A stretch of DNA of 64,000 bases from Chinchilla lanigera (lineage: Eukaryota; Chordata; Mammalia; Rodentia; Chinchillidae), in NCBI RefSeq assembly GCF_000276665.1, contig NW_004955429.1:7954041-8018040 (forward strand), in the 5' to 3' direction. Position numbers and translations under genes: made by a program. This document shows, in pieces, positions 32,641 through 44,132 of the stretch. Within the stretch, counting starts at the first letter, position 1, and each line of letters opens with the position of its first letter. Under the pieces are notes generated by a model, which was given only the letters and a program-made list of their open reading frames with translations, was not told the DNA's origin and searched no databases.

Positions 32641-33866
32641 ACAGTGTTATAATCACTACACTTGCTAATGATATGTGGCTTCTGTATACAGGGCCCCAGT
32701 ATAAGCATTTAGGAACATTTGTGGAAGTTCCTAAGCATAGAGTTTACCTACTTCAATGAATGAATTAGGACATTTCCATTCCAGGTGTGTGAGGATGGTT
32801 TTGCCCAGGCCATTTCCCTCCATAAGATGTATATAGCCAAGTCCTGGTATTCTGCAGCACGCTGGAGTCTTAAAATATTGTATATATAACCTGCACTCCC
32901 AGAAATTAGATCTAAGTAGGATCCCATTTGGTGAACTGAAATTTTTGGGGAATCTAGACTCACTTATTTGATAGGCCTGCAACCAGACTGCACTTCCAAG
33001 GAGCCGATTATCCTAATGAGATATTCATTGCCAGAGAAAAAAGGATGTTCTAAATTATTTTGGAAAGCTTACTGGGTGGGGAAGCGATTCTAGATGAAAT
33101 CTCTTATTTTCTAATTTTATATTTTTCTGCGATGGTGATGAAGAATAGCTGATCGCTATCCTCTGTCTCTGTCTCGTGTGTATGGTATTTAATCGTTCCT
33201 GTGGTTTTTCTCCTGGATGTGCTCCAGCAAGTCCTTTTCTTCTCCAGCTGAGAGTTTATAATTGGACATTTGCTCTTCCCCCAGCCTGGGATTGTCTTCT
33301 CCAGGCTCTTCCCAGGCTTTGTTCCTCCTTATCCTTTGTTTAACTTAAACCTCGCTCCCCAGAGAGGCTGCCCCCGGCACGGTGGACCCAGAGACGCCAC
33401 CGTCACAGCTGCGGGGAGATGGCTGTGCACTCAGTTCATTTCTCATGCTGTGTTCTTCAGGATCAAAGACTCTGGGGGCCTGGGAGTCTGGAAGAATCCA
33501 TCAGTTTCCCTTATGGGGAGCAGAATTTATAATATGGGCCTATTTCCCAGCAAGTTAAGGAAATGTGAGCATGATCAACGGAATGTAATCAGTGGGTGCT
33601 CTGAGAAAAATAGGGCTAAGCATTTGAGGAAAAAGATGCACAGGAGTCAAAGGTCAGGTGACATGCTGCACAGAAGTGCACGGGGCAGAGAATACACAAA
33701 ATCCAGGTAGTGGAAGGTTAAAGTCCCCCAGATGAATCCAGACCAGATGACAGAAAAGTCCAGCATGATGGTGTTTATGAAATACATGACTCCCAGATTA
33801 TCTCTGCATTTTTGGAGACTTTGCTGATAGAAATGAGAAAAAAAAAACCACCCTTGTAAACCTGTA
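32641..33866. other. Unique sequence with local CpG cluster
   Basis: A stretch at 33361-33425 contains at least five CpGs in about 65 bp and is much more GC-rich than its surroundings. It lies within an ORF of 146 codons (33270-33710, +) that shows no domain I recognise. No Kozak or splice support can be judged, so I do not call a gene. Confidence 0.4.
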
Positions 33867-33971
33867 GGAAGTTTTCCCCATGCCCCTGAGTTAAGAATGT
33901 AGAAAGTTTTCCCCATGCCTCTGAGTTAAGAATATAGAAAGTTTTCCCCATGCTCCAGAGTTAAGAATGTA
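33867..33971. repeat. 35-bp minisatellite, 3 copies
   Basis: Three tandem units of 35 bp (33867, 33902, 33937), each containing gttttccccatgc and agttaagaat, with one to five differences between units. No spacers, so it is not CRISPR-like. Confidence 0.95.
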
Positions 33972-35314
33972 ATCGACTTGTGGACAAATACTCTTCCCTT
34001 CATCTAGGGAAAGATATGGTCTGCATCAGGAGTTAGGCGTAATCCTGTTGGTGGAAGACAATCTTTGAAGACACATACATAGCAAAAGGGTATAGTATCA
34101 TTTAAAACATGCTCATTAAAGTTAAATCAGGGAAGTAAGAGATAAGTGATGGTGAGAAAGAGAAAGAGGGAGTGATGAAGACTGAATCATAGGATTCATA
34201 ATCTCCTGAAATCCATATGATCAGGAAAAAACAACATCAATTCCTGTGATTATTCTTGGTTCTTCCCTCATGTGAGTATGCTAATATTAACAAAATAGTT
34301 ACATTTACATAAAATAACCCTGAGAGTAGTGTGATTAATTTAGGGTAAGGCAACATTATCCTTTAGGTGCTAAACATACACTGAGTCTGATCTAAGGGCT
34401 AGACTTAGCATTTTAGGAAATGGAACGTCCAGGGCAGTAGTAAAAGTGAAAAGTGAATCTATTCTCCTACCTAGCTTTCCTTGTTCAGTGCTTAGGGACC
34501 TGTTTTGTGGGGGATTGATGGAATTTCTTCTGGCTGAGTCGATATCTCAGAGTTGCCCCCTGGTTGCTCCTGGCTTGATCTGTCTCTACCCTTTCCAGAG
34601 AAATGGGGAAAGCAGTGAGGGATGAATGGAGCAGAAGCTGAGGCGCCGGGGATTCAGCTCTTCTAGCCTGGCTCCATCTTCAGTGATATATATAATGTCT
34701 CTGGGTCTCTGTCTCCTCAGCAGCAGCATCAATAAGACAACAATGGAAACTTCTGCAGAGGTCTGTGTTGAGCAGAGCAAAAGCAGAACACACAGCAGCA
34801 GTCAGTACCTGTTCACCTCCTCTGTCACTGGGAAATGCGTGGAAGGAAAGATTCATTACAATTTCCTTCCATTTGCCCACATCAGCATTTGTCTATGACA
34901 TTATTATGACCTCATATGATGACTATCTCAACTGTCAGGAAGGACAGACATTTTATTAATGTCTATTATATTTTTATTTCTTTGTTTGAAATTGTTTTAC
35001 AAATAATATGTTATATATTTCTTCAAAGGTCACCCCAAGGGCACTGAGACTGATGGAAAGGGATCACTAGCTTTTACTGAAGGGCAAGGTCAGGCAGACT
35101 GTCTTTCTGAGCCCAGGAAGGCAAGTACTGAACAGAAAAGAAAGAGCAAGTCCATTTTCTCTGTCAATGAATCTTAGGTGTATATAGGAAGGGCAAATGT
35201 GTGCCTTAGAAATCCTTCAATTTTATATATTTAGTGACTTTTTTTACCATATATAAATCACTCGTACTGAATGGACAATGGGATAATGTGACGGTCTTTG
35301 TACAAAGAGTTCAC
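33972..35314. other. Unique non-coding sequence
   Basis: No recognised transposon. 34300-34410 is weakly MIR-like. Overlapping ORFs on both strands at 34586-34959 are short and unrecognised. Confidence 0.45.
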
Positions 35315-35372
35315 AAACCTGGCTGGTGGTGCATTTCTGTATCCTAGCACTCAGGAGGCTGAGGAAGGCTTG
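35315..35372 (+). mobile_element. B1-type SINE 5' fragment
   Basis: 'cctggctggtggtgcatttctgtatcctagcactcaggaggctgagg' is a B1 head, then homology ends. Truncated and diverged. Confidence 0.7.
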
Positions 35373-35627
35373 ACTTCCCAAGGACATGACTCCATGCTGA
35401 ATTCTGGTCTGGAAGACTTGCGACAGAAACAGACATCTATTCATCATCAACCATAGCAGAAACCATGGTGAAATTTTCACAGGACTGCAGGAGCTGTGGA
35501 GAATATAGCGGCTGATAAAATATTTTCTTGTGAAACATGTGTTGAGGGTCCCTCCATCTCTGACCAGATTTCACAAACATTTTGATGATCTACCTGGATG
35601 GTTGTGAGAGGTCTGTTGGGATACTTC

Positions 35628-36142
35628 NNNNNNNNNNNNNNNNNNNNNNNNNNNNNNNNNNNNNNNNNNNNNNNNNNNNNNNNNNNNNNNNNNNNNNNNN
35701 NNNNNNNNNNNNNNNNNNNNNNNNNNNNNNNNNNNNNNNNNNNNNNNNNNNNNNNNNNNNNNNNNNNNNNNNNNNNNNNNNNNNNNNNNNNNNNNNNNNN
35801 NNNNNNNNNNNNNNNNNNNNNNNNNNNNNNNNNNNNNNNNNNNNNNNNNNNNNNNNNNNNNNNNNNNNNNNNNNNNNNNNNNNNNNNNNNNNNNNNNNNN
35901 NNNNNNNNNNNNNNNNNNNNNNNNNNNNNNNNNNNNNNNNNNNNNNNNNNNNNNNNNNNNNNNNNNNNNNNNNNNNNNNNNNNNNNNNNNNNNNNNNNNN
36001 NNNNNNNNNNNNNNNNNNNNNNNNNNNNNNNNNNNNNNNNNNNNNNNNNNNNNNNNNNNNNNNNNNNNNNNNNNNNNNNNNNNNNNNNNNNNNNNNNNNN
36101 NNNNNNNNNNNNNNNNNNNNNNNNNNNNNNNNNNNNNNNNNN
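35628..36142. other. Assembly gap, 515 N
   Basis: A run of 515 N, not the 100-N placeholder, so probably an estimated size. The right flank starts with a short AG run and then the remainder of an antisense MaLR LTR. Confidence 0.98.
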
Positions 36143-36368
36143 AGAGAGTCTTCTGTCCCTTACATCATATTCAACCTACTGGAACTAGGGCACTGCCAAT
36201 CCAATGAGTGGACTGATCCAACAATCACCCACCCTTTATCCCAGTACCCTTAATCCTAGCACTGAACCACAAATCAATCATATACTCTAGGTTCAGCCAC
36301 CTCTGAAAAAGCCATATCTAAAAGTGCATAAAGTTTTGTGGGGACATCTAGACACAAACCATAACTCC
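36143..36368 (-). mobile_element. ERVL-MaLR LTR, antisense, start lost in gap
   Basis: Contains the distal part of a reverse-complement MaLR LTR: '...cccaccctttatcccagtacccttaatcc' and the end 'ttttgtggggacatctagacacaaaccataac'. The proximal part is presumably inside the gap. Confidence 0.65.
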
Positions 36369-36369
36369 C

Positions 36370-36375
36370 TTCTTC

Positions 36376-36406
<31 letters not shown>

Positions 36407-36410
36407 TTTT

Positions 36411-36442
<32 letters not shown>

Positions 36443-36461
36443 TCCTTCTTCCTTTCTTTCT
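36370..36461. repeat. (TTTC)n microsatellite
   Basis: About 90 bp of CTTT repeats with small interruptions at 36406-36412 and near the 3' end. Long pure pyrimidine tract. Confidence 0.95.
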
Positions 36462-36927
36462 CACTCTTCCTTCCATTACTGGAATGCCTGGGTCTTATCC
36501 CACAAAGAATAGAAATGAAACCACGGATAGAGAAAGTAATGTGAAAACAAATTTATTTAAAAGAAAGTGAAGCTCCTGATAATCTGGAGGGGGTTCTCAG
36601 TAGGATATACATGAAGGCTCTTTGACTAAGAGTTTTTAAAGAATTTAGAAGGGATTTTCAGCCATTGTGTCCTACAGATTTTTTAGGGTTCAACCCATGC
36701 CGTGTTCATATATTGCCCATGCAGGACCCATGTACCTGTGAGTAACAGCTTGCCTGATCATGCTCTTGGGAGGTTCCAGACAGCCAAAGGACACCTGGAA
36801 GGTGTTTTTGTATGATCCCAGGAGTGGTGATTTGGCACGCTTCATTTTGTGCTTCTTGATCCTATTTTGGATCAATGTCTTTACTTTCTAATAGGATCCT
36901 AACTCCTGTCTCACTAATTCCTGATAC
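36462..36927 (-). mobile_element. Possible LTR-like segment, antisense (uncertain)
   Basis: The segment between two pyrimidine microsatellites has a reverse polyadenylation-like 'tttatttaaaag' near its left end and moderate complexity, in the style of a rodent LTR read backwards. I cannot match it to a family. It may be unique sequence. Confidence 0.25.
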
Positions 36928-37016
36928 CCTTCCTTCTTTCCTTCCTTCCTTCCTTCCTTCCTTCCTTCCTTCCTTCCTTCCTTCCTTCCTTCTTTCCTTC
37001 CTTCCTTCTTTCTTTC
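36928..37016. repeat. (TTCC)n microsatellite
   Basis: About 90 bp of TTCC units, grading into CT-rich sequence to about 37060. It makes poly-Ser/Leu/Pro and Lys-Glu-Gly-Arg pseudo-frames. Confidence 0.95.
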
Positions 37017-37391
37017 CATATTCTCTCTCTTTCTTATTCTCTTTTTCCACTCTCCTTCTTTTCTTCAATAGTACTCATTTGATGAGAACTTTTGCTTAAT
37101 TAGAACTGGAAATAAGTGATCAGTCCTGAATAACACAAATTCACACACACACAAAAGCAATCTTTACAGTCATATTAAGATGGGTGGCTACATCGCACTG
37201 GATTTTTATTCTCCAGACCAGTATAGTCCCCAAATGTGTTTTGTAGAATATCACATCCAGAAAAATAGTCTTGAAAGCAAATGTAGGAATCCAGCACATC
37301 AGCTACACCTTGCTCATTCCAGTCATAGAGATTTTAGACCAATATTAACATATTACAATTCTGAGATATTCTCTGGTAAAGAAATCTGTTT

Positions 37392-37478
37392 AAGACTGGA
37401 AGTGTAGCTCAGTAGGAGAACGTGTGCTTAGCATATGTGACGTTCTGGCTTTGGTCCTCAACACCTTGCCCCCCAAAT
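37392..37478 (+). mobile_element. ID-like tRNA SINE, old copy
   Basis: 'gactggaagtgtagctcagtaggagaacgtgtgcttagcatatgtgacg...' keeps the A-box (tagctcagtagg), with a decayed B-box (tctggctttggtcc) and the terminal 'caacacc'. Ala-tRNA-like layout, more diverged than the young ID copies and without a clean duplication. Confidence 0.8.
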
Positions 37479-39348
37479 CAATTTATCTTCATTTAAATAA
37501 GCATTTTCCATAGTTATTTGATCACAGAGTCCTTTTGTTTGTAATGCCCAGTGATATCTTTCATTGCTAGTGTTCTAGGAAATACATTTGGGGGAAATAC
37601 TGTTGTACTCAGATCAATAAGATTAGAAAAAATAAATATCTACACACCAAAAACCCTAACAGCATTTCTTTTGGATGTTAATAAACTGAAATTACATATT
37701 ATGAGTTCTTTAAATTTTATTGTAACAGTACTTTGACTTAGACTGACTTTCCAAAGAATAAAATTCATTTAATATGAAAGCCTACTGCTTTTACTGGGGT
37801 GTGGGGATAGGGTCACATTTAAGTATTAAACAGGGGAGAGAAAATTCTTTTGAAATTCTGTTTACTCAACTCTTAAGTGAGTTAACTGTTAAGTAGATGC
37901 TATTTATGGTATGTTCTTATTAAGGTTTAGCACGTTTTCCATCTGCTTCCTGTTACTTTTAAAAAATTGTCTTTATTGCATATTGCATACACACAAAGGC
38001 ATATCTTAAAATACATGAAATGTGTAATGATTAAAAGTAAAACATACGTTCCATGAATTTCTTATCTAATTTAAGAGAGAGCACTAGGAATTGCAGAGAA
38101 GCCACTGTAGACTCCTCCTTGATTCTGTCCTGTGCCATCCACCAGGCCAGGAGAGGTTCTGAGCCTTGTTTCCTCCATTGTTTTCCTTCTAGTGTTCTGG
38201 CACAGGAATCTATGAACCCAGGGACACTGGGATTTTCCAAGAGAGGTAGAGAGGAACATCTGTTGTAAATCAACCATCATTTTAAAAATTTCACCATCAA
38301 AAAGCAAAGCTGATGGATTCTGTAAGCATCTTATGAGAGCCTCATGAAAAATTTATTATTAATCTGCATCTAAAATGAAACCTGATTAGAAAAGCTAACA
38401 TGAACCTATGGAAAATTAAAATGAAAAGCATATTATAATTAAAGGAAAAAAGTTAAAGAAGTTTAAAGGAAAAAAGCTAATACGTGCACATACATTTGCG
38501 AATGTGGAATTTATAATGAAAATGTGACAGACTAAATATTTTTTCTTACACAGCACTGGAGCTATGCGAAAACTTTTGGGAGAAAAATCCAACTAGGTAG
38601 CAATTATGGAGATTATTTTGCACAAGCATTCTTGGCTATGAAGGTAGTTAAATGAAGCACGAATAATGAAATCAAACATTGGCAATTAATGTTCTAATGG
38701 AAGTGTGAACTTTTGTAAACGAGGAGCAAGAAAGCATTAAAACTCCTTTACTAAGAAAGCATGTTTCTTAGAAATGAAATTCGAAAGGCAGTTATCTTTG
38801 AAACTAAGTTAAAGTGTTTGCTCAACATTGCAACCACTCTGGCTCAGCTATGCAAAAATCTCTAAGTCATCAGAACTCCATTTCATACTTTGACATTTGA
38901 GAGAGAGTGTGATTACTGTGGAAATGGAATGCTATACATTTTTCTGAAAGTAAGGACACATATATAGCATATATTTATGTCTTATTCATTTCCCTTTGAT
39001 AACGTTGCTGTTTTTGGACAATATGGAAGTTTAAGTGTTCGAATGTAATAATTTGAGTTTCATTATGCAGCTAGTAAATGCAAGGCGGCCATGACAGTAA
39101 GGCAGGGAGTGGTGCAATCATTTTACAAAGCTCTTGTTAGTTGTGTGCTCAGGGAAGCAACTGATCAAAGAGTGTAAGCCTGTATTTGGGTGGTTACTCC
39201 AGACCTATCAATGTACTTTATATTTTACATTAATTGACATTAATTGCTTAACAAATTTCAGATTAATGCCCTTATTTGATCCATCAAGGTAAAGAGGACA
39301 AGGTCTCAGTTACTGGTTTAGCATTTTCCTGTTAGGTTCAAACCAAAG
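37479..39348. other. Repeat-poor unique sequence
   Basis: About 1.9 kb with no recognised transposon. The segment near 39225-39265 has two tandem attaattgacattaattgc-like homeodomain cores. No coding frame beyond 80 codons. Confidence 0.45.
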
Positions 39349-39500
39349 GTTTTTTTTTTCAGTATTGGGGATGGAATCTAGGGCCTCCTCACTGAGTTGT
39401 ATCCCCAGGTCACTAAATTGCCCGAGCTGGGCTTGAACTTACTGTCCCTGCTTCACCTTCCCATAAAGCCAGATTGCAGGAATGTCCCATCATACCCCTC
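39349..39500 (-). mobile_element. B4-like SINE (ID + B1), antisense
   Basis: Poly-T, then an antisense ID half (agtattggggatggaatctaggg ... gagttgtatccccagg), then an antisense B1 half (aattgcccgagctgggcttgaac ... agattgcaggaatgtcc). Old copy without an obvious target duplication. Confidence 0.8.
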
Positions 39501-39689
39501 TCAGAAAGGGTTTCTTAGAAAAAAGTTGATGATTTCTAGATCTAGTTAGAATATGTCAATGGGTCTACACAAGATTGAAAGGGGTAAACCAATGGTTAGG
39601 GGGTAAATAGTTCAAAGTCCATGGGCTGTGGTTATTTTTCTAGAGGAGAACTAGTATGGGAACTAGGACTCTCCCAATTCACAATTGCT

Positions 39690-39880
39690 CCAATCTTTAA
39701 CTTTTCTTCAGTCTAGTCTACCCTGCTTTTTCACACTAAAAGAGTCAAATGATGTCATTCTCTGACGACATTCTCTGATGAAATTTCCTCCTTGCCAGCC
39801 TCATCGCTACCTGGCGCAGTGCTCCAAATCTCCCAGCTCCTGAGCACATCTTGCCTTTGGCACCTGGCCATGCCCTCCAC
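39690..39880 (+). mobile_element. L2 LINE fragment (probable)
   Basis: Shows the sense L2 order: 'aaatgatgtcattctctgac', then 'ttgccagcctcatcgctacc', 'agtgctccaaatctccc'. Ancient. The 66-codon ORF at 39792 is derived from it. Confidence 0.5.
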
Positions 39881-41354
39881 AGCCTGCTGTGCTGAATGTG
39901 TCTTCTGCAGTGGTTGGGATCGTGGACCCCAGGAGATATTTCTACCTGGACCTCAGAATATGAACTTCTTTAGAATTTACACATGTAACTAAGCTTAAAA
40001 CTTCGAAATCATCCTGGGTTGGGGTGGGCTCTCCATCTAATGGTGAATGGGGTGTAAAAGGCAGAAAATACAGAGGTGGGCAGGTGAGGCAGGGTTTGGA
40101 TGGTGCACCAACAAGCCGGGAAACACCAAGGATGGGCAGTAGCCATCAGAAACCCGGTAAGGAGCAGTAAATGAGCTTTTCCTCAGTGACTTCAGATACA
40201 GCTAACCCCACCAACACCTTGGTCTTGGACTTTAGGTCTGCAGAGCTGTGAAAGAATACATTAGAAATTGGAGTCATGTGCCATGCTAGCTCTAGAAAAC
40301 TGACAAATTGTTTCTTTGCTTGGGATGTCTGCTCTTTTTTTTCCAGGAAACAAATGCCTTCTTCAAGATTCAACTCGGAAATCTCCTTCACATAGCAGAG
40401 GAATGAAAGGCAGAGGTTAAAATGCTAGACTAGCCTATCTGTACCCACATCCCATCTCTGACTCTTAACGAGTTCACAAAACACTTTGTCCTCTTTGTGA
40501 TTCAGCTTTCTGTGAGCAAAATAATAGGGCTAGTGATTAAAAGTTTTAATAAATATGCTAGAACATATAAAAGATTTGGAATGATTCTCAGTCTTTTAAA
40601 AGGAACTCCAAAGATGTCAAACATTGTGGGTTTTTTTTTTTTTTTCTGGAATTGTCCTAGATTTCTTCAGAAAGAAATTTTCATTTGCTTTTTAATAGGA
40701 ATAGTAATATAATCATAGGACACTCAATAGATAAGCTGTCACATATGAAAGGTATGATAATTTGGTATAAATATTATGATAATTTGGTATAAATCTTAGC
40801 ACCTTCCTTGGTTTCTCCCAGATAAAATCTGAGGACAGATGCCTGAAGACTGCAGGCTCACCTTGGCTACCCCTCTGTTTGGAGACTCTGCAAAGGCTGT
40901 GTCTGTACACGCCTTCCTGGCCCTCTGTCAGGCTCTGCCCCTGTGGCTGCTCTATAGCTCCTGTTCTGGGCCTGAAAAGCAGCTGCCTCATAGGAATACG
41001 ATGTCAGCCTCATATGTAACCTTACCTTTCCTAAAGATAATGCAAGGAAAGTTAAATTTAATCATATTTAATCCAGTAGATCCATGACATCAAACATGGA
41101 AGCAATGTAAAAAATCCTACTGTTGACGAGACAGCTTACAGTGTTCTTTTCTTGTATTAAGTTTTGAAAAGCTCCACATGGTCTACACTCCCAGCCTGTA
41201 TCATGCCAGATGCGCCATACTTCAAATGGACATTGGACAGCTCAGGTCTAAACTTCTGTGCGACACATGGGATAAGCCACTGGATGTGTCAGTGACAAAA
41301 TGCCATGACTGCGTTCCAGATGTCTGCATAGGATAACAAAAGCCAATACACATA
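39881..41354. other. Unique sequence with a 22-bp tandem duplication
   Basis: No firm transposon. 40753-40796 is two copies of tatgataatttggtataaat plus 2 bp. ORFs near 40713-41087 overlap on both strands and have no familiar domain. Confidence 0.45.
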
Positions 41355-41570
41355 CAACTTATGGCATGCCAGGAGCTCTTCTAAGTGCTTCCCTGGCTGT
41401 GACTTAACACAGACCCCTGACAAACCCAGGAGGAATCTACTTTTACCATCCTTTCATTGACTTTTTTGAATAAATGAGGAACTGAGACCTTGTATCAATC
41501 GTCCCTGTTGAGGCAGGCAGAGACTCAAATGCAGGCCTTTGAATGCAGATCATTTGGCTACAGGGTCTCT
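41355..41570 (+). mobile_element. MIR SINE, sense
   Basis: Long recognisable MIR: 'ccaggagctcttctaagtgcttcc', then 'taaatgaggaactgagacc', then 'gactcaaatgcaggcctttgaatgcag'. Ancient and inactive. Confidence 0.7.
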
Positions 41571-42600
41571 GTTTCCATGACGCTGTTGTTTTCCTTATGG
41601 TATACTAATTGGGTCCCCAAATGTTTACTGTGTCATTTCTAAGTTTCTCGCAGAATATTTATACAACTGGCTGGAGTGAAGGGGAGGAAATTCATTTTCA
41701 TCTGAAGCTCAAATTGCCAACTGTGTTTCGATCTGGATTTCTTTTAATCTCCCATCGATCCATTCCTTTAAACCTGGGGATAAAATTTTGGATCTGCAGG
41801 ACTCACCGGTGAACCCCAGAGTGAGGCCTGGCATGTATTTCATGAAGACCACGCAGAAGCCAACATGCCCTCTGGGGGTAATTAGTGCTCTCACCTCTCT
41901 GTGTGTTCCAAGTAAGTCATTCCGGTTAGCTTATAGCTCATACTCTTTCCCGGAGATAATTAGGGGCTGCTGAAAGCTGTATTAACTCTGCCAGGCCACA
42001 GGGGCATTGCAGACTGCTACTTCTCAAAGAGACTCATCAACTTTCAGCAACTTGTAGCACCTCAACCTTAATCCCCAGAAGAGTTGAGCATGGATTTCCT
42101 GGATTATTACATCCTCATTTGAAGGCTCTGAATCTCCTCTTACAGACACTGATACTATTTCCAAGCTTTCAGAGCAATGCTGTGCATGTGAAGAGTTGAT
42201 AGCACACATCTGGAGAAGGCTGATTAAAAGATGCACACACAATTTCAGGCCCCAGAAAGAGAATTCATTAAGATTTTCTGATTGATGATGGAATTTATCT
42301 CATAGCCAGATCTCTGGTCTGTCTATGTTTCTCATACAAATTGTCAAGTGCTGTTGGGGCTGTATAACTGTGGCTTATAAAATTCCTATCATGTGCCATG
42401 GATTTTTTAGGTATTATTTTTAATCCAACAATTATGTTATAATTATCATAGTGGCAAACATGTAGTGAAAGTTAAGAAAATATTGGCATAATTCCAAGCA
42501 TTTTACATACATTGACATGTTGAATTCTCCAACAACCTACAACATAGCTACTGCTAATAATTCTGTTTTTATGTCCCAGTATGACTCAGCTGGTGAGTTG
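41571..42600. other. Unique non-coding sequence
   Basis: 42375-42480 is MIR-like but weak. Otherwise nothing recognised. ORFs up to 80 codons without known domains. Confidence 0.45.
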
Positions 42601-42614
42601 TGGAACTATACTTT

Positions 42615-42724
42615 TTGTTTGTTTGTTTGTTTTCTTTTGTTTTTTTTTCCTGTACTGGGAATCAAACTCATGACCTTGCACTTGTCAGGCAGGTGCTGTG
42701 CCACTGAACTAAATCCCCAGCCCA
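42615..42724 (-). mobile_element. ID SINE, antisense, young
   Basis: T-rich tail with (TTTG)n, then the reverse ID body (ctgggaatcaaactcatgac ... cactgaactaaatccccagccc). A perfect 14-bp duplication, tggaactatacttt, lies at 42601-42614 and 42725-42738. Confidence 0.93.
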
Positions 42725-42771
42725 TGGAACTATACTTTAAACTCAAGGGTCTGTTCTGAGCTTTACGTTGC

Positions 42772-42801
42772 GTGTGTGTGTGTGTGTGTGTGTGTGCATG
42801 T

Positions 42802-42835
<34 letters not shown>
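42772..42835. repeat. (GT)n microsatellite, interrupted
   Basis: GT repeat of about 64 bp, interrupted by catgtgcac around 42797. Borders the 5' end of an L1 fragment. Confidence 0.93.
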
Positions 42836-42836
<1 letters not shown>

Positions 42837-42839
42837 TTA

Positions 42840-43685
42840 GAACAATACTAAGATTCCCTACTAGCCTAGAAAGAATGGCTATCATCAAGAAATCACATAA
42901 CAAATGCTGGTGAGGCTGTGGGGGAAACGGAGTATGTCTGCATTTTTGGTGGAAATATGAAGTAGTACAAGCACAGTGAAATCAGGATGGAATTCCCTCA
43001 GAAATGTAAGATCAGAGATTACATTTGATCCAGCAATTCCTCTTCTAGAATCTTCTCAAAAGGGTTAAAGATATCACATTATGTGATACAGGCATACCCA
43101 AGTGTATAGCAGGATAATTCTTATAGTTAAATCTAGAAATGGACTATAGCTCCTCAACAGATGAATGGATAAAGAAAATATGGCATCTATACACAATGGA
43201 GCACTACTCTGCCATAAAAAAGGATAAACTGAATCATTTGTAAGAAAATGGATGCACTTTGGGACCATAATTTTAAGTGAAATAAATCAGACACACAAGT
43301 TTAAATACCACATGATTATCTTTATATGAGAAACTCAAATTATAAATAAATAATAAAATAGAAGTTGGATAATAGAAAGTAGGGAGATAGATTGTATTCA
43401 AATGAGAAGGGGATTAAGAGGCGAAAGGAAGGAGAGAGAGAGGAAGGAAAGGAGATTTTAAAAAGAGATTTAAAATGTGCTAAGTATGGGTACAACTCCC
43501 CACAAGGAATGTAATCTTTTTTTTTTTTTTTGGTTTTGGTTTTTCTCCAGTACCGGGAACCGAACTCACGACCTTGTGCTTGCCAGGCAGGCGCTTTTGC
43601 CGCTGAGCTAAATCCCCAGCCCTGGAATGTAATCTTTATGTAATACAAACATGTACTAATAAAAATAAACACGGAGGAAAAAAAC
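42840..43685 (+). mobile_element. L1 LINE 3' end, short 3' UTR
   Basis: Sense ORF2 tail ('gaatggctatcatcaagaaatc', 'aatgctggtgaggctgtggggg', 'gatgaatggataaagaaaatatggc', 'gcactactctgccataaaaaaggat', 'agtgaaataaatcagacacac'), then a purine-rich 3' UTR ending catgtactaataaaaataaa. It shares this terminal block with the L1 at 51950-53790 but has no duplicated module. A young ID interrupts the UTR at 43520-43623. Confidence 0.9.
43520..43623 (-). mobile_element. ID SINE, antisense, young, in L1 3' UTR
   Basis: Poly-T then a near-consensus reverse ID (ccgggaaccgaactcacgacc ... gctgagctaaatccccagccc). A perfect duplication, ggaatgtaatcttt, lies at 43506-43519 and 43624-43637. The least decayed ID in the window apart from the one at 7169. 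Confidence 0.94.
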
Positions 43686-43799
43686 TGATTAAAAAGGATG
43701 CACAGAAGGAAGGAAGGAAGTGAGGGAGGGAAAGAAGATAAAAACCAAGAATGACAAGGGAGTTGTAATTTAGATCTTGAATGTTTCTCAAAAGTCTAC

Positions 43800-44132
43800 G
43801 ATCTAGGTCTCCAGGATGGACTACGGGGGAAACAATGGAACTTTTGGGAGATGGGGCAGTATAGCAGGCCCTTAGGTCATTGGAGCTGGGCCTTTCAAGG
43901 GGATCATGGGATCCTAGTCTCTTCTTCACTCTCCCACTTCCTGGCCACGAGGTATATAGTGTTGCTCTGCCAGGTGCTCCCTACCACAATGAGCTGCCTC
44001 ACCACAGGACCAAAGCAACAGGGCAACTCTTTGACAGGAATCTCTGAACTGAGAGCCAAAGTGGACCTTTTCTCTTTTAAAATTGATTACCTCAGACGTT
44101 AGTGTCAATAATGGAAGTCTGACTAACACACA
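43800..44132 (+). mobile_element. ERVL-MaLR solo LTR, sense
   Basis: 'ggaacttttgggagatggggc', 'gggcctttcaaggggatcatggg', 'cttcctggccacgagg', and the terminal 'gattacctcagacgttagtgtcaataatggaagtctgactaacaca', a classic MaLR 3' end. Solo and non-coding. Reading frames on both strands are shadows. Confidence 0.85.

Noticed and set aside
33270..33710. 146-codon forward ORF, the longest one free of gaps and recognised repeats
   Set aside because: No domain or motif I know, no support for splice sites, and composition is uneven. Listed only as a CpG-rich curiosity.
33867..33971. CRISPR-like array of regular 35-bp repeats
   Set aside because: No spacers between units and eukaryotic context; it is a minisatellite.
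35582..36253. 223- and 196-codon ORFs
   Set aside because: Almost entirely N from the assembly gap.
40713..41087. Possible exon with overlapping ORFs on both strands (81-92 codons)
   Set aside because: No recognised protein motif, and open frames on both strands suggest composition rather than coding.
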